A stretch of 64,000 bases of DNA, from assembly GCA_033398695.1 (NCBI GenBank), contig CM065804.1:35293501-35357500 (forward strand). The letters run 5' to 3'. How positions within the stretch are numbered: position 1 is the first letter of the stretch; each line of letters begins with the position of its first letter. The position numbers and the translations under genes are program-made. Below are positions 12,259 through 22,375 of the stretch, piece after piece. This DNA is from Orobanche coerulescens. Its lineage: Eukaryota; Streptophyta; Magnoliopsida; Lamiales; Orobanchaceae. The notes beneath the pieces were generated by a model, which was not told where the DNA came from, searched no databases, and saw only the letters and a program-made list of their open reading frames with translations.

Positions 12259-12379
12259 AATACCATCAGTATGTTGAAACTGTTATGATATGATATGTGT
12301 TGTGGATATTCTCGTTGGAGAAACTTGTTATGATATAATTGTTGATTATATCACTGTTGTATGATTATTGTACTTGTAC

Positions 12380-12409
12380 TAGCATTGTTGTGCTAACCCC
12401 TTCGGGGGT
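12380..12409 (+). other. Adjacent hairpins in the Tekay-1 LTR (second with TTCG loop)
   Basis: Hairpin one has arms TAGCA and TGCTA. Directly after it, ACCCC and GGGGT enclose TTCG, which in RNA would be a very stable C(UUCG)G tetraloop. The same order and the GCTAACCCC junction recur in the Tekay-2 family of LTRs. Confidence 0.65.
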
Positions 12410-12762
12410 GAACATTGTGTTTGTTCAGGATCCAGGAGAGCGGGGAAACAACCACTGGAGATGCATGACGACGAGGGTGCAAAGTGATGTTCCTAGGGTT
12501 TCTTATCTGTTATTTGTTGGTTATTTCAATAAGTACTCGAGTACGTCGTCCGTTTATAATGTTTGGATTTTAGTGATGTAATAATAACTCTTCATTGGAT
12601 ATTTGTATTCCGGTTTTTGAACCAGATGGTTGTATTTTACTTCAGCAATTTCATAAATCGGTATCTGTTATTGTCTTTTCTTTTAATCAGCCTTGTAAAT
12701 TCTTATGTAAAGGATTTACGGCGCTGTAATATTCCTGAATATATCGGGGGTGTTACAGAATA

Positions 12763-12775
12763 TGGTATCAGAGCT
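12763..12775 (+). other. Primer-binding site, initiator Met-tRNA
   Basis: TGGTATCAGAGCT, complementary to the 3' end of plant initiator methionine tRNA, five bases after the 5' LTR end. It primes minus-strand synthesis. Confidence 0.95.
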
Positions 12776-12975
12776 AAGATTATGGATATCTTGGCCATTG
12801 GGTTAAAGTAGGGGTCATTTATGTCTTTTGAGGTAACCGGCCGCGAATGACATCACTGCACTGCCTACGTCTTCATGCGAACGGTGGTTGTAAGTTCCTA
12901 AACTCTATCTCATTCTTTACATGTCGTCTCTTTATACTAGAACATTAGAACAATGTTGTTTCATGTATATTAAGT

Positions 12976-12990
12976 ACTTGTGCTTACAGT
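12976..12990 (+). other. Candidate 3' splice site just before gag
   Basis: ACTTGTGCTTACAG ends at 12989, one base before the gag ATG at 12991: a good plant acceptor. Together with the donor at 12040 it would define a 950-base GC-AG intron that contains the LTR 3' end and the primer site. Confidence 0.45.
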
Positions 12991-14250
12991 ATGTTGAGAG
13001 GCGGACGTGGTCGTGGTCGCGGTCGTGGACGCGGACGAAGGAATGCTGAAAGGGAGGCGTCGCCTTTTAATCGGGCTAGTCATAGCTCAGGCGAGCCGCA
13101 GCAATCCATCAATAACGAACCGGAACCTGGTGTACCAGAAATCCTTCGTCAAGTCGTGAACCAGATGAATCAGTTCGCACAGGTCGTGGACCGAATGCAA
13201 GTGGCGGCAGGAATTCAGCAGGGAGATGGACAACAAAGGATTCCAGAAATGGGAAATCGAGGTGACCGATGGTTACAAGAGGTGGCAAAGATGCAACCAC
13301 CCAAATTTGACGGCTTTTCCGAGACTCCCACTTGGGACCATTGGTTGAAGGAAGGCGGAGAAAATTTTTTTGGAATTAATTGCCGAATGACAGAGAGCTC
13401 CTATTGCCCGATGCTACGATAGGAGAAGCATCCGAGTGGTGGGAAGCTATCCGACCTGCATATCATGATGCCGATTGGGCGGAATTTAAAATGATGATGG
13501 AAGCTCAGTATTGCCCTCGTCCTGTGAGGGAAGCCAAAATTCGAGAATTTTTCTCTGCTCAGCCATCAGATGAACCCGTATCCCAGACGATTAAGACATT
13601 TAACCAGCAATTAGAATTTGTTCGACATCTGGTCAGAACAGATGCGGAGATGATGATTCATTTTGAAATGAGAATGAAACCAGAAATCCAGAGGTACATG
13701 TCCGGTTTTGAATGTACCACTTTCCGCCAATACCAGGATAAGGCGTTGGCGTATGAAATTAAAGAAGCAGCAATGGAGAAGTTTATGGAGTCAAAGAAAC
13801 AGAAAGTCTCTGGTACTTTTACAGAGCACAAGAGCAGTGGGCCCCATAAGGCCCAGTCTTCTTTTTCTTTCAAGAAGCCTCCGCACCCATCTAAGAGCGG
13901 AAAGAATTACGGAACAATGTCAGCCACGACGGATACAGCTAGGAAGTGCTTTAACTGTGGTCGCCCAGGACACCTTTGGCGCGATTGTTTGCGCACCCCA
14001 GTTACATGTTTTGACTGCGGACAGGAAGGGCACCGTGCGACGTTCTGCAAGGACGCCACCAAATACAAAGGAACCCGCTCGTCACAGCCAGTTCAAAAGG
14101 AAGCTAGTATCCAACAGACGCAGCAAAGTGTCCAGATGCCTCAAAATTTTGGCCGTGGACGAGGCAGAGGACAATGGGACCAAAAGGGGGCATCGAGTGC
14201 CGGATCTGTTCCCCCACGCCTGTATGAGATGAGGAGGACAGACGATCAGG
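12991..14250 (+). pseudogene. gag: Tekay-1 gag (frameshifted)
   Basis: Structural protein that forms the cytoplasmic particle and binds RNA. It starts at ATG 12991 with an Arg/Gly-rich N-terminus (GGRGRGRGRGRG). Frame 1 runs to 13422; the rest continues in frame 3 from about 13380, so one frameshift lies in the overlap. A capsid-like domain with [18 protein letters not shown] is followed by two zinc knuckles, [14 protein letters not shown] (about residue 190 of the second frame) and [14 protein letters not shown] (about residue 210). The ATG lies directly after a good splice acceptor. Assignment to gypsy gag is secure; the frameshift makes it non-functional as read. Confidence 0.9.
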
Positions 14251-15209
14251 ATGCTGCTGTCGCATCAGGTACTGTCCAGATTCTTTCCCAACCAGTTAGC
14301 GTTTTATTCGATACAGGAGCTACACATTCTTTTATATCTTTGTCTTGTGTAAATCGTTTGAATATTTCTGGTTTTCATACTTGTGAACCTTATGTTGTTG
14401 GTTTACCGAGTGGAGAGAGGATTGTTGGGAACTTAGAGACTAGAGATTTTCCTGTATTATTTGGGGGTAGGAAATGGCTCTCAAACCTAATTGTGATAGA
14501 AATGCAAGGAGATGACCTAATACTCGGAGATGATTGGCTTAATCGATATGGAGCAATTGTAAATTACCGAAGGAGGAATATTTCGCTGATCGCTGATGAT
14601 GGCTCCGAAGTACTGTTTGAAGGATGGAAACCAGGAAGCTCAGGAAAGTTGATCAAAGCAATGAAAGCTGTCAAATTGTTGAAACAGGGCTGTATCGGGT
14701 ATTGGTGTTATGCAATGAAGAAAGAAGATGAAATTGTGGAACTTTCATCCATTCCTATTGTGAACGAATTCCCAGATGTATTTCCTGACGAGTTACCTGG
14801 ACTACCTCCACGACGGGACGTAGAATTCACGATTGAGCAGGAACCCGGAGCTACACCAATTTCTAAGGCGCCGTATCGCATGGCACCTACGGAGATGTAC
14901 GAACTGAAGAAGCAACTGGAGGAATTACTGGACAAAGTCTATATTCAGCCAAGTGTTTCACCCTGGGGAGCGCCAGTTCTTTTTGTTCGAAAGAAGGATG
15001 GATCGCTTCGACTGTGTATTGACTACCGAGAGCTGAACAAGATGACGATTAAGAACAAGTATCCGTTGCCACGGATTGATGATCTGTTTGACCAGTTTCA
15101 AGGAGCAACAGTGTTTTCAAAAATCGATCTAAGATCGGGATACCATCACCGAGGATTAAGGAATCGATGTTCCAAAGTCGGCATTCGTAACTCGCTACGG
15201 ACACTATGA
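14251..15209 (+). pseudogene. pol: Tekay-1 protease and N-terminal reverse transcriptase
   Basis: Continues the gag frame (13380-15209 is one open frame). The aspartic protease active site is [10 protein letters not shown], with the catalytic Asp near 14310. A flap/ILG-like DLILGDDWL segment follows, then the reverse-transcriptase fingers and first part of the palm: [27 protein letters not shown] and [13 protein letters not shown], containing the first palm Asp. The frame then goes wrong at 15140-15250 through several small deletions and ends at 15209; the expected sequence resumes at 15255. Reading across shows a single ancestral polyprotein with no stop between gag and pol. Confidence 0.92.
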
Positions 15210-15254
15210 GTTTGTAGTGATGCCATTTGGTCTCACTAATGCGCCTTTGTATTC

Positions 15255-16178
15255 ATGCAGTTGATGAACCGAGTGTTCATCGAATATTTGGATAAATTTG
15301 TGGTCGTGTTCATTGATGATATTCTGGTATATTCTAAGAACCCGGAAGAACATGCGCAACATTTGCGGATTGTATTGGAACTTTTGAGAAGCGAGCAATT
15401 GTACGCCAAACTTTATAAGTGTGAATTCTGGCTAAAAGAAGTAATGTTCCTCGGCCATGTGGTGTCAGCTGAAGGAGTCCGAGTAGATCCTCAGAAGATC
15501 GAAGCAATTATGGATTGGAAGCCTCCAAAGAATGTGAAAGAAGTCCGAAGTTTCTTAGGACTCGCTGGGTATTATCGTCGGTTTGTGGAAGGGTTTTCCA
15601 AAATTTCCCGCCCACTTACTCGACTCCTACAGAAAACTCAAAAGTTTGAGTGGAATGAGTTGTGTCAGGTTAGCTTTGATGAATTAAAGAAGAGATTGAC
15701 GACGGCACCGATTCTATCACTTCCACAGGGAACTGGAGGATTTATAGTTTACAGTGATGCTTCGAACCAAGGACTTGGGTGCGTATTGATGCAAAATGAT
15801 AAGGTGATCGCTTATGCGTCACGACAGCTAAAACCTTATGAAATAAATTACCCAACACATGATTTGGAGCTAGCAGGAGTGGTTTTTGCTTTGAAGATCT
15901 GGAGGCATTATCTGTACGGGACTCACTGTCAAATCTTTACGGATCACAAGAGTCTCAAGTACATATTCAGTCAGAAAGAATTAAACATGCGGCAAAGAAG
16001 ATGGTTAGAACTAATTAAAGACTATGACTTGGAGATTTTATATCATCCAGGCAAAGCGAATGTAGTGGCCGATGCACTTAGCCGCAAGCCTGTTTCTATT
16101 CAGATGCTGGAGACGCTGACCTCCCAACTTATCCTTCAACGAGAGATAATTCGTGAAGGAATTGAAGTGTGGTTATAA
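15255..16178 (+). pseudogene. pol: Tekay-1 C-terminal reverse transcriptase and RNase H
   Basis: Opens at the MPFGL..NA region. The catalytic [10 protein letters not shown] (about residues 19-28) carries the two palm aspartates. The thumb/connection segment [14 protein letters not shown] follows. RNase H has [10 protein letters not shown] (about residue 166), the [16 protein letters not shown] helix, [11 protein letters not shown] and the terminal [10 protein letters not shown]. All expected acidic residues look present. The frame ends in an in-frame stop at 16176-16178; a second in-frame stop follows before 16263, where the same frame continues into integrase. The upstream break lies at 15140-15250. 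Confidence 0.92.
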
Positions 16179-16262
16179 AGAGTCCAAGGACAACTATGCG
16201 TGATGGAGATAACTTCATCATTAACCTAAGAAATCAAATCCAGACAGGCGGATGATCCTCTG

Positions 16263-17651
16263 ATGATTCGGTTACGTGATGAAGTAATCAAGGGAAAGGC
16301 CCCCGGATTCCTAATTCATGATGATGGAATTTTGAGATTTCAGAACCGACTCTGCGTTCCTGATATCGATGTTCTGAAACAGACGATTATGAAGGAAGCT
16401 CACAGTTCACCCTATTCTATCCACTCGGGCACCAGTAAAATGTATAAGGACTTGAAGCAAAATTTCTGGTGGGGCAACATGAAGAAAAATGTAGTGGACT
16501 ATGTTTCGAAATGCTTGACTTGTCAGCAGGTTAAGATCGAGCATCAACGGCCTGCCGGAATGTTGAAGCCACTCCCGATTCCTGAATGGAAGTGGGAGGA
16601 CATATCGATGGACTTTATCACTAATATGCCGAGAACCAGGACAGGAATGAACATGATTTGGGTGATAGTTGATCGTTTAAACAAATCAGCTCATTTTCTA
16701 GGCATTAAGGATACGTGGGGACCAGAGAGGTTGGCACGAGTATTTATTTTGGAGATAGTTCGATTGCATGGTACGCCGAAGACCATTGTTTCTGACCGAG
16801 ACGGCCGTTTTGTGTCTCACTTTTGGAAAGCAGTTCATAAGGCCTTGGGGACCGAATTGAACTTTAGTACAGCTTATCACCCACAAACTGACGGACAGTC
16901 TGAGAGAACTATACAAACGGTGGAAGACATGCTAAGGGCCTGTGCCTTAGATTGGTCAAACGATTGGGAAGTTCATCTACCGTTGATTGAATTTACCTAC
17001 AACAATAGTTGGCATGCTTCCATTAAGATGGCACCGTTTGAGGCATTATACGGAAGGAGATGCAGATCGCCCCTATGCTGGGACGATTCATCGGACTTGA
17101 TCGGAACAGAACCAGAGTTGATCGTGCAGACTCGAGAGAAGATAGCCTTGATCCGTAAAAGGCTGTTGACCGCGCAGAGTCGCCAGAGATCCTACGCGGA
17201 CGTACGCCGTCGCCCATTGGAGTTCAATACTGGAGACCATGTACTTTTGAAGGTTTCTCCTACTCGGGGAACCTTTCATTTCGGAAAGAAAGGAAAGCTG
17301 AGTCCGAGATATATCGGACCATTTGAGATCCTTGAGAGCGTTGGAGAGTTGGCATACAGATTGGCATTGCCACCGGCGTTGAGCCATGTTCATAACGTAT
17401 TCCACGTATCCCAGTTACGGAGATATATACCCGACCCTAGTCATGTCATTGATTTTGGGGAAATCGAAGTCGCTCAAGATGGGACGTTTGAAGAAAGACC
17501 GGTCAAGATACTCGAGAGTCGAGTTAAACAGTTGAGGAACAAACCCATCGTTTTGGTCAAAGTTCAATGGTCACGCCACGAAGTGGAAGAAGCCACTTGG
17601 GAAACGGAAGCTGATATGAAGTCTAGATATCCCGAGTTATTTTCGTCTTGA
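16263..17651 (+). pseudogene. int: Tekay-1 integrase with chromodomain
   Basis: Nuclear enzyme that joins the cDNA to chromosomal DNA. The open frame of 462 codons has the H2C2 zinc module (HSGTSKMYKDL..CLTCQQVK, residues about 52-95). The catalytic core has MDFITNMP (Asp near residue 117), SDRDGRFVSHFW (Asp near 178) and HPQTDGQSERTIQ (Glu near 213). A GPFEILESVGELAYRLALP segment follows, and a C-terminal chromodomain-like stretch (about residues 405-460) ends VQWSRHEVEEATWE. In chromoviruses this last module targets heterochromatin (family knowledge). The domain is intact here but lies downstream of two in-frame stops, so it is part of a broken polyprotein. Confidence 0.92.
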
Positions 17652-17663
17652 GTTTCGGGACGA

Positions 17664-17686
17664 AACTCCTTTTTAGTAGGAGAGTA
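17664..17686 (+). other. Polypurine tract of Tekay-1
   Basis: TTTTTAGTAGGAGAGTA directly precedes the 3' LTR start TGTAATATCC, after the ...TTTCGGGACGAAACT segment typical of Tekay 3' ends. Confidence 0.8.
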
Positions 17687-20167
17687 TGTAATATCCGGAT
17701 TTATTACTGTGTATTTCATATGTACATTGAACCCTGTATTATTTTGGGAATGATGATATTGATAATGGAGTATGATCATTATCGTATTTGTATCTTTATA
17801 CATGGGTGTAGCAACATATAAATTTTTCTCCATGCATATACGTGGTAACGTACATTAAGAATGTAACTTAACGTACGTAACCTGTTAATGTTAACGTACG
17901 CTACGAGTGAAGTGTAGCATACGTAATGCGGTCAATTATTGGGTAGGCCGGCTAGCACATGGGGTACATGGTGGTGGGCTCGACCAAGATACCCGCCAGA
18001 TTCGCACAGCATGAACCTGGACACTTTTAAGTCAACGGACTTTAACGTACGTTATGGGCATCAGGTAGCGTACGTAAATTATATGGGTTACGTATGTAAC
18101 ACGATTAATGTAGCGTACGTAATGAAGTCCAGAAACAAGACAGTGAACTATTTTGAACGATAACGTACGTTATGAAGAAGTCCTAGCGTACGTAACACTC
18201 AGAAAATTATAAAAGGAGCAGCACCCCATTTCATTTCAGCTCGTCCTTTTGCCCCTAAACTTCACCATATTCGTCCCCAGAAGATTTCCAACCCCTTTTA
18301 ACACCTTTAGATCATTTGTTACTGAATCATTGATATTGTATGACACTACTTGATCATTGAAGACAACTGATATTGGATTTTGGAGTAGAAATCATCACGA
18401 GTCGGCGTTGAAGCAACTGGAGTTGGATTTTACTTATAGTCTCAGTATTTTCTTCCTCTTAAGGTATGTTATACTACTTCCAACTTTGATATTATGTTGT
18501 TAAAGACGATATGATCACACTACCAAGAATAGTAGATCACTTTGACGATATATGCAACCTAGTATCATATTTAAACTATGATGATCGAATTATTATGGTT
18601 TAGAACACCGAAGTTGAACCTTGTTGTGACAAAGGTAAGAATAGTGGATTGTAAACTGTATCAAATGTTATCGTCATTTTGATCGTAGACTTAGTGCCGA
18701 TTTCCACCTTTACTATATGGATTTTGGAAAGAATCATCATAGTTGTAATCTTACTTGCATAGATGGAATAAGTAGTTCACTTTCAATATAATCCTGGATT
18801 TAATGACGATATTAGGCCTGTTATATCAACCTTAGACTAACCGAATCTTGCATGGGTATTACAATCAAGATTGAGAATAGTATTACGATGATATTCGTAT
18901 CCTTGGAATTGAAGATATTAATCCGTAGATCATTCATGAGTATGATATATATATCTCAAGGTATATTAGGTTACTCACTAAGGATTTCGTAATACTCCGT
19001 CACTAATCAAGGCAGTCAGCTGCCCAGTGAGAAACTGACATACATGTCTAACGTACGTTAAGTTTGGCAATTAACGTATGTTATATTATGTTGTTAACGT
19101 ACGTTACGTCTGGTATGTAACGTACGTTACACTATCAGGCGAGTCAAGTCGACTGATCAGAGAGGAACTGTCAGTATATGGTTAACGTACGCTAGACTTC
19201 ATAGTTTACGTACGCTAACGAGTAAGTCTAACGTACGTTACAGAGGACATGTAACGTACGTTATGTAAGTCTGAGTGTTTTCGTTTTGTGGACTTTCAAC
19301 CGTAATTTGGATGGTTAGATGTTCGTTCGACCTAAGATGAATTCCATGTTATTTCTCTTATTTAAGGTTCGAACTTTGCTACGTGATTGATCGAGTGGGG
19401 CGACCTTCGAGTGTCTCGTTTTCGTGGAAGTATTGTTCTGTCTTCTAATCGAGGCAAGTACTCTAATTAGAATTTTTTATATTATGACAATTATGATGTG
19501 ATTGTATCGTGTAAATATGTTGTGAATATATGTCCACCATGCGTTGATCCGACGGGAATCATCATGGGAATCTATAGTCGTGTGTCTTATTTGGATCGTT
19601 GGACAGTAGTTCCACCATGTGTTGGTCCGACGGGATCATCATGGGAATCTATATTTGTGTCTACTGGATCGTTGGAATACCATCGGTATGTTGAAAGCTG
19701 TTATGATATGATATGTGTTGTGGATATTCTCGTTGGAGAAACTTGTTATGATATAATTGTTGATTATATCATTTGTATGATTATTGTACTTGTACTAGCA
19801 TCGTTGTGCTAACCCCTTCGGGGTGAACATTGTGTTTGTTCAGATCCGGAGAGCGGGAAACAACCACCGGAGATGCATGACGACGAGGTGCAAAGTGATG
19901 TTCCGTAGGGTTTCTTGCATTATTTGTTGGTTATTTCAATAAGTACTCGAGTACGTCGTCCGTTTATAATGTTTGGATTTTAGTGATGTAATAATAACTC
20001 TTCATTGGATATTTGTATTCCGGTTTTTGAACCAGATGGTTGTATTTTACTTCAGCAATTTCATAAAGCGGTATCTGTTATTGTCTTTTCTTTTCATCAG
20101 CCTTGTAAATTCTTATGTAAAGGATTTACGGCGCTGTAATATTCCTGAATATATCGGGAGTGTTACA
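17687..20167 (+). repeat. 3' LTR of Tekay-1
   Basis: 2481 bp, collinear with 10273-12757. Word clusters at about 17849-18198 and 19046-19264, TATA at 18208, donor-like motif at 19450-19460, direct repeat at about 19533-19677. Most differences are scattered substitutions, but 19570-19930 has several single-base deletions relative to the 5' LTR, some of them in G runs. Confidence 0.95.
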
Positions 20168-20263
20168 GGGCCGTCCCTCGGGGGCGGGATCGATAGTCTC
20201 GCGCCGCCGCCACTACCCTCCGTGGGATCGAGTGGCTCTCTTCGATGTGGTGGCAGACGTCAT
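20168..20263 (-). pseudogene. gag: Tat-like gag, 5' end separated by Tekay-1
   Basis: On the minus strand an ATG at 20263 opens the gag start region. The reading frame shifts once and then runs through SIPPPRDGPSLSLDQF-type sequence that continues on the other side of Tekay-1 at 10272. The split therefore falls within coding sequence, and Tekay-1 disrupted an element with a gag reading frame. The exact initiation codon is uncertain because of the frameshift. Confidence 0.6.
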
Positions 20264-20368
20264 TATTTTGAAGGTTTTTCTTTGAAGAACAGTGAGTGTT
20301 TCTTCAAGTATATGCTCCGGAGAAAAGTGAGTGTTCTTCGAAACAGTCGGAGAGAAAATGAAGGTAGA

Positions 20369-20391
20369 TGCGCCTTACTTATAGCGCCAAT
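20369..20391 (-). other. Primer-binding site of the Tat-like element
   Basis: Minus strand ATTGGCGCTATAAG directly after the 5' LTR end. TGGCGC matches the first six bases of the aspartate-tRNA primer site of Tat/Athila elements (TGGCGCCGTT...); the rest is diverged. Confidence 0.5.
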
Positions 20392-21342
20392 TGTTGTTAC
20401 CTAAAATATATTATATTGCTGGAATAGATGAGTAACAAACAAATTGCGAGAGCATGTCCGATGGAATGTAAATAACACAAGATTTGTCGGGTTTGTTAGG
20501 CCCGGGCTTGAATGCTCTCGCGAGATGTTATTAATATGAATACTTTGGAGTACAGATATTAATGTAAGAGTACAATTACAATGAGTGTAAAGACCCTAGT
20601 TATCTAGATCTTGAGTGCTGGTGATTGCCGGAAGAACCAGAGTTAATGTTCTGTGTGTTCTTGTAACAAAGGAAATGTGATGCTCGTTTCTGCCGATCGT
20701 CTTTCGGTCGAGAGTGAGCGAGTGGTTTTGACTGTATGGCAGCAGCCTGAGAGAGAAGCAGCTAGAGCCCTCTTCCAAATGTTGGAAGTCCTCTATTTAT
20801 AGGACAGGAGGTAGTTGGGCGATCGCCTTTACTGTATTATAATAAGCGGGCGATCGTCTCACCACGTGGGTCGGTTCCCTTAAAGTCCGCGGCTGCTACT
20901 GACAGCTAGCTGTGCGAACCAGTGAGGTGATGCCATGTGCTTCACGTCGCTGTCTTTGGGAGGTCCACTTTGGACATTTCGGTGGGTCTGTCGGTAGGTG
21001 AGATTTGTCCTTGTCGCCGACAGCTGTTGGTAGACGAGAGTCAATGATCCATTTCCTACGGCGCCTTTTCCGGATCTGCACGTGGGCCTTCATCCCGAGA
21101 TTCGGTCTTCACAGACTTGACGGATGCTGGCTTTACACGTGGCATGAGGCGGTCGTCCTTGGCCGGGCACTAGAGTCGATCGCTAGGTGCCAAGAGACGA
21201 TCGCCCTGGATGTCGATCGCTCGGCACTTAGACTTGATCTGGCATCTCCGTTTGGTAGGTGTGCCGTGGTTCATTTGACGTTGACTTGGTCGCTCGGCCC
21301 TTATGCCAATCGCCGTCGAGGTGTGTTAATCGCGACACAACA
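20392..21342 (-). repeat. 5' LTR of the Tat-like element
   Basis: 951 bp, TGTTGTTACC to ACACAACA. TATA box CTATAAATAG (minus) at 20793-20802. GCGATCGC-type palindromes upstream of it at about 20819, 20850, 21178, 21195 and 21214. A segment near 21185-21230 is absent from the left LTR and appears to be a short duplication of the GTCGATCGCT word. Confidence 0.9.
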
Positions 21343-21559
21343 CACAACAAAACCCCGGAAATCCCCAAGGCTAGGGTTCTAGGAATTTTACCTCGATTAA
21401 AATGGTGAAGGAAGATTAGATGCTATTAATTCCGTAATAGGAGTTTGAAGATGTTGATATCTAATGATATATGGCCATAATCTACACTCACACACGTTCA
21501 GGATCGCCAAAGTCACCGAGAGGAAGAAAATTGACTGTTGCACTCATATATATTGGTGA

Positions 21560-21905
21560 TTATTAGCGCGCTAGGGGCAAGTTTTAGCGTGCGCTAACGG
21601 GCTAACAAATGCAGTCTAGAAGCTTTTGCCTGGTCCCATTAGCGTGTGCCAATGTGTGTGTTAGCATGCGCTAACTAATTCGGTTAAGAATTTCCTGAAC
21701 TTTCTGTCCAGCTCCAGAATGTTCTGTTCAATCTCATTAGGTACGCTAATGGGGACATTAACGTGCGACAATTGACTCATTCCGAAACCCAAAAACCTTC
21801 TGCCCATCCTGATTAGCACGCGCTACAGGCGAGCTTAGCTTGCGCTATAAATGTCATGTTTAGCGTGCGCTCGCTATACAATTAGTGTGCGGTAACTGCT
21901 CCATT
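21560..21905 (-). promoter_or_regulatory. TTAGCGTGCGCTAA word cluster in U3 of solo LTR-A
   Basis: About ten imperfect palindromes of the form TTAGCGTGCGCTAA (for example TTAGCGCGCTAG, TTAGCATGCGCTAAC, TTTAGCGTGCGCT) in 340 bp. They occupy the U3 position of the antisense LTR, analogous to the CGTACG cluster of Tekay-1. Confidence 0.65.
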
Positions 21906-22375
21906 TCAGCAATACAACTGCGAAGCTCGATCAGGTCGAACGCGTTCCGAAAGATGAAAAACTAAATGATTATAATTAAACAACGGAGCGCTTGTAAAGA
22001 ATACCAACACACGAGATCAAGCGCTAAGCAAACACATAATTTCAACCACCTGATAGAGCGGAAAAATAATCCCAAATATCAATGCTCAATACTATGGAAA
22101 AATCACAATTCAAGGTCGGAAAACAATCCCCGAACCCATAACATGTCTAAATATATTAAATGAAACAAGATTTACGAGAATCGATCCTAAACGCGAAAAA
22201 GTTATACTAGTATGCATATTTTCATAAAACAACTACAAAACTTGTTCGGATGGCAAAGAATGCAGAACAAAATAGTTTCAGAATATCAAAATAATTACAA
22301 GCGAGTCGTCCAAAATGAAAGTACAGAAAAAAATAGAAATTACTAAAAATAAAAAAATGCGGATATTACACGAAT

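Larger units (their letters stand above)
10273..12757 (+). repeat. 5' LTR of Tekay-1
   Basis: 2485 bp, TGTAATATCC to GGGGTGTTACA. In order: a CGTACG word cluster (10434-10786), TATA box, a second word cluster (11636-11852), a donor-like motif at 12036, a 75-bp direct repeat (12119-12258), a hairpin pair (12380-12409), then the GGCGCTGTAATATT terminal block. It is matched along its length by 17687-20167. Confidence 0.95.
10273..20167 (+). mobile_element. Tekay-1: Ty3/gypsy chromovirus (plus strand), nearly complete
   Basis: A 9.9-kb element with LTRs 10273-12757 and 17687-20167, Met-tRNA primer site at 12763, gag, protease, reverse transcriptase, RNase H, integrase and C-terminal chromodomain in order, and a polypurine tract before the 3' LTR. 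Flanks GGGCT (10268-10272) and GGGCC (20168-20172) are a 5-bp duplication with one difference. It landed inside the gag of the Tat-like element. The order PR-RT-RH-INT plus chromodomain, the long LTRs and the Met primer site fit the Tekay/Del clade. LTRs look about 98 percent identical by eye, so it is the youngest insertion here, yet the polyprotein is already broken. Confidence 0.95.
6864..21342 (-). mobile_element. Tat-like gag-only LTR retrotransposon (minus strand), split by Tekay-1
   Basis: LTRs at 6864-7777 and 20392-21342 begin TGTTGTTACC and end ACACAACA, flanked by perfect duplications CACAA (6859-6863 and 21343-21347). On the minus strand the order is 5' LTR (right), PBS starting TTGGCGCT, gag, a 1-kb tail with tandem repeats, PPT, 3' LTR (left). 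Only gag-like coding is present; no protease, reverse transcriptase or integrase remains, so the element is non-autonomous and about 4.6 kb without Tekay-1. Assignment to the Tat/Athila branch rests on the gag style and the aspartate-like primer site and is tentative. Confidence 0.85.
5752..22370 (-). mobile_element. Solo LTR-A, antisense Tekay-type, split by a nested element
   Basis: Starts TGTAACACCCC at 5752 and ends GGATATTACA at 22370, with perfect duplications CGAAT (5747-5751 and 22371-22375). The interior is interrupted by the Tat-like element at 6864-21342; without it the LTR is about 2.1 kb. It carries AATCGAG|GCAAGTA on the minus strand (6546-6556), a two-copy direct repeat at about 6328-6460 (GCGGCCATGCCCATTA core), and a 9-bp hairpin at 6116-6136 (arms GAAATGCAT and ATGCATTTC). 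Its U3 word cluster is at 21560-21905. No primer site or polypurine tract at either end, hence solo. Confidence 0.9.

Noticed and set aside
12763..12775. Possible tRNA gene
   Set aside because: Only the 3'-end complement of initiator Met-tRNA is present. It is a primer-binding site.
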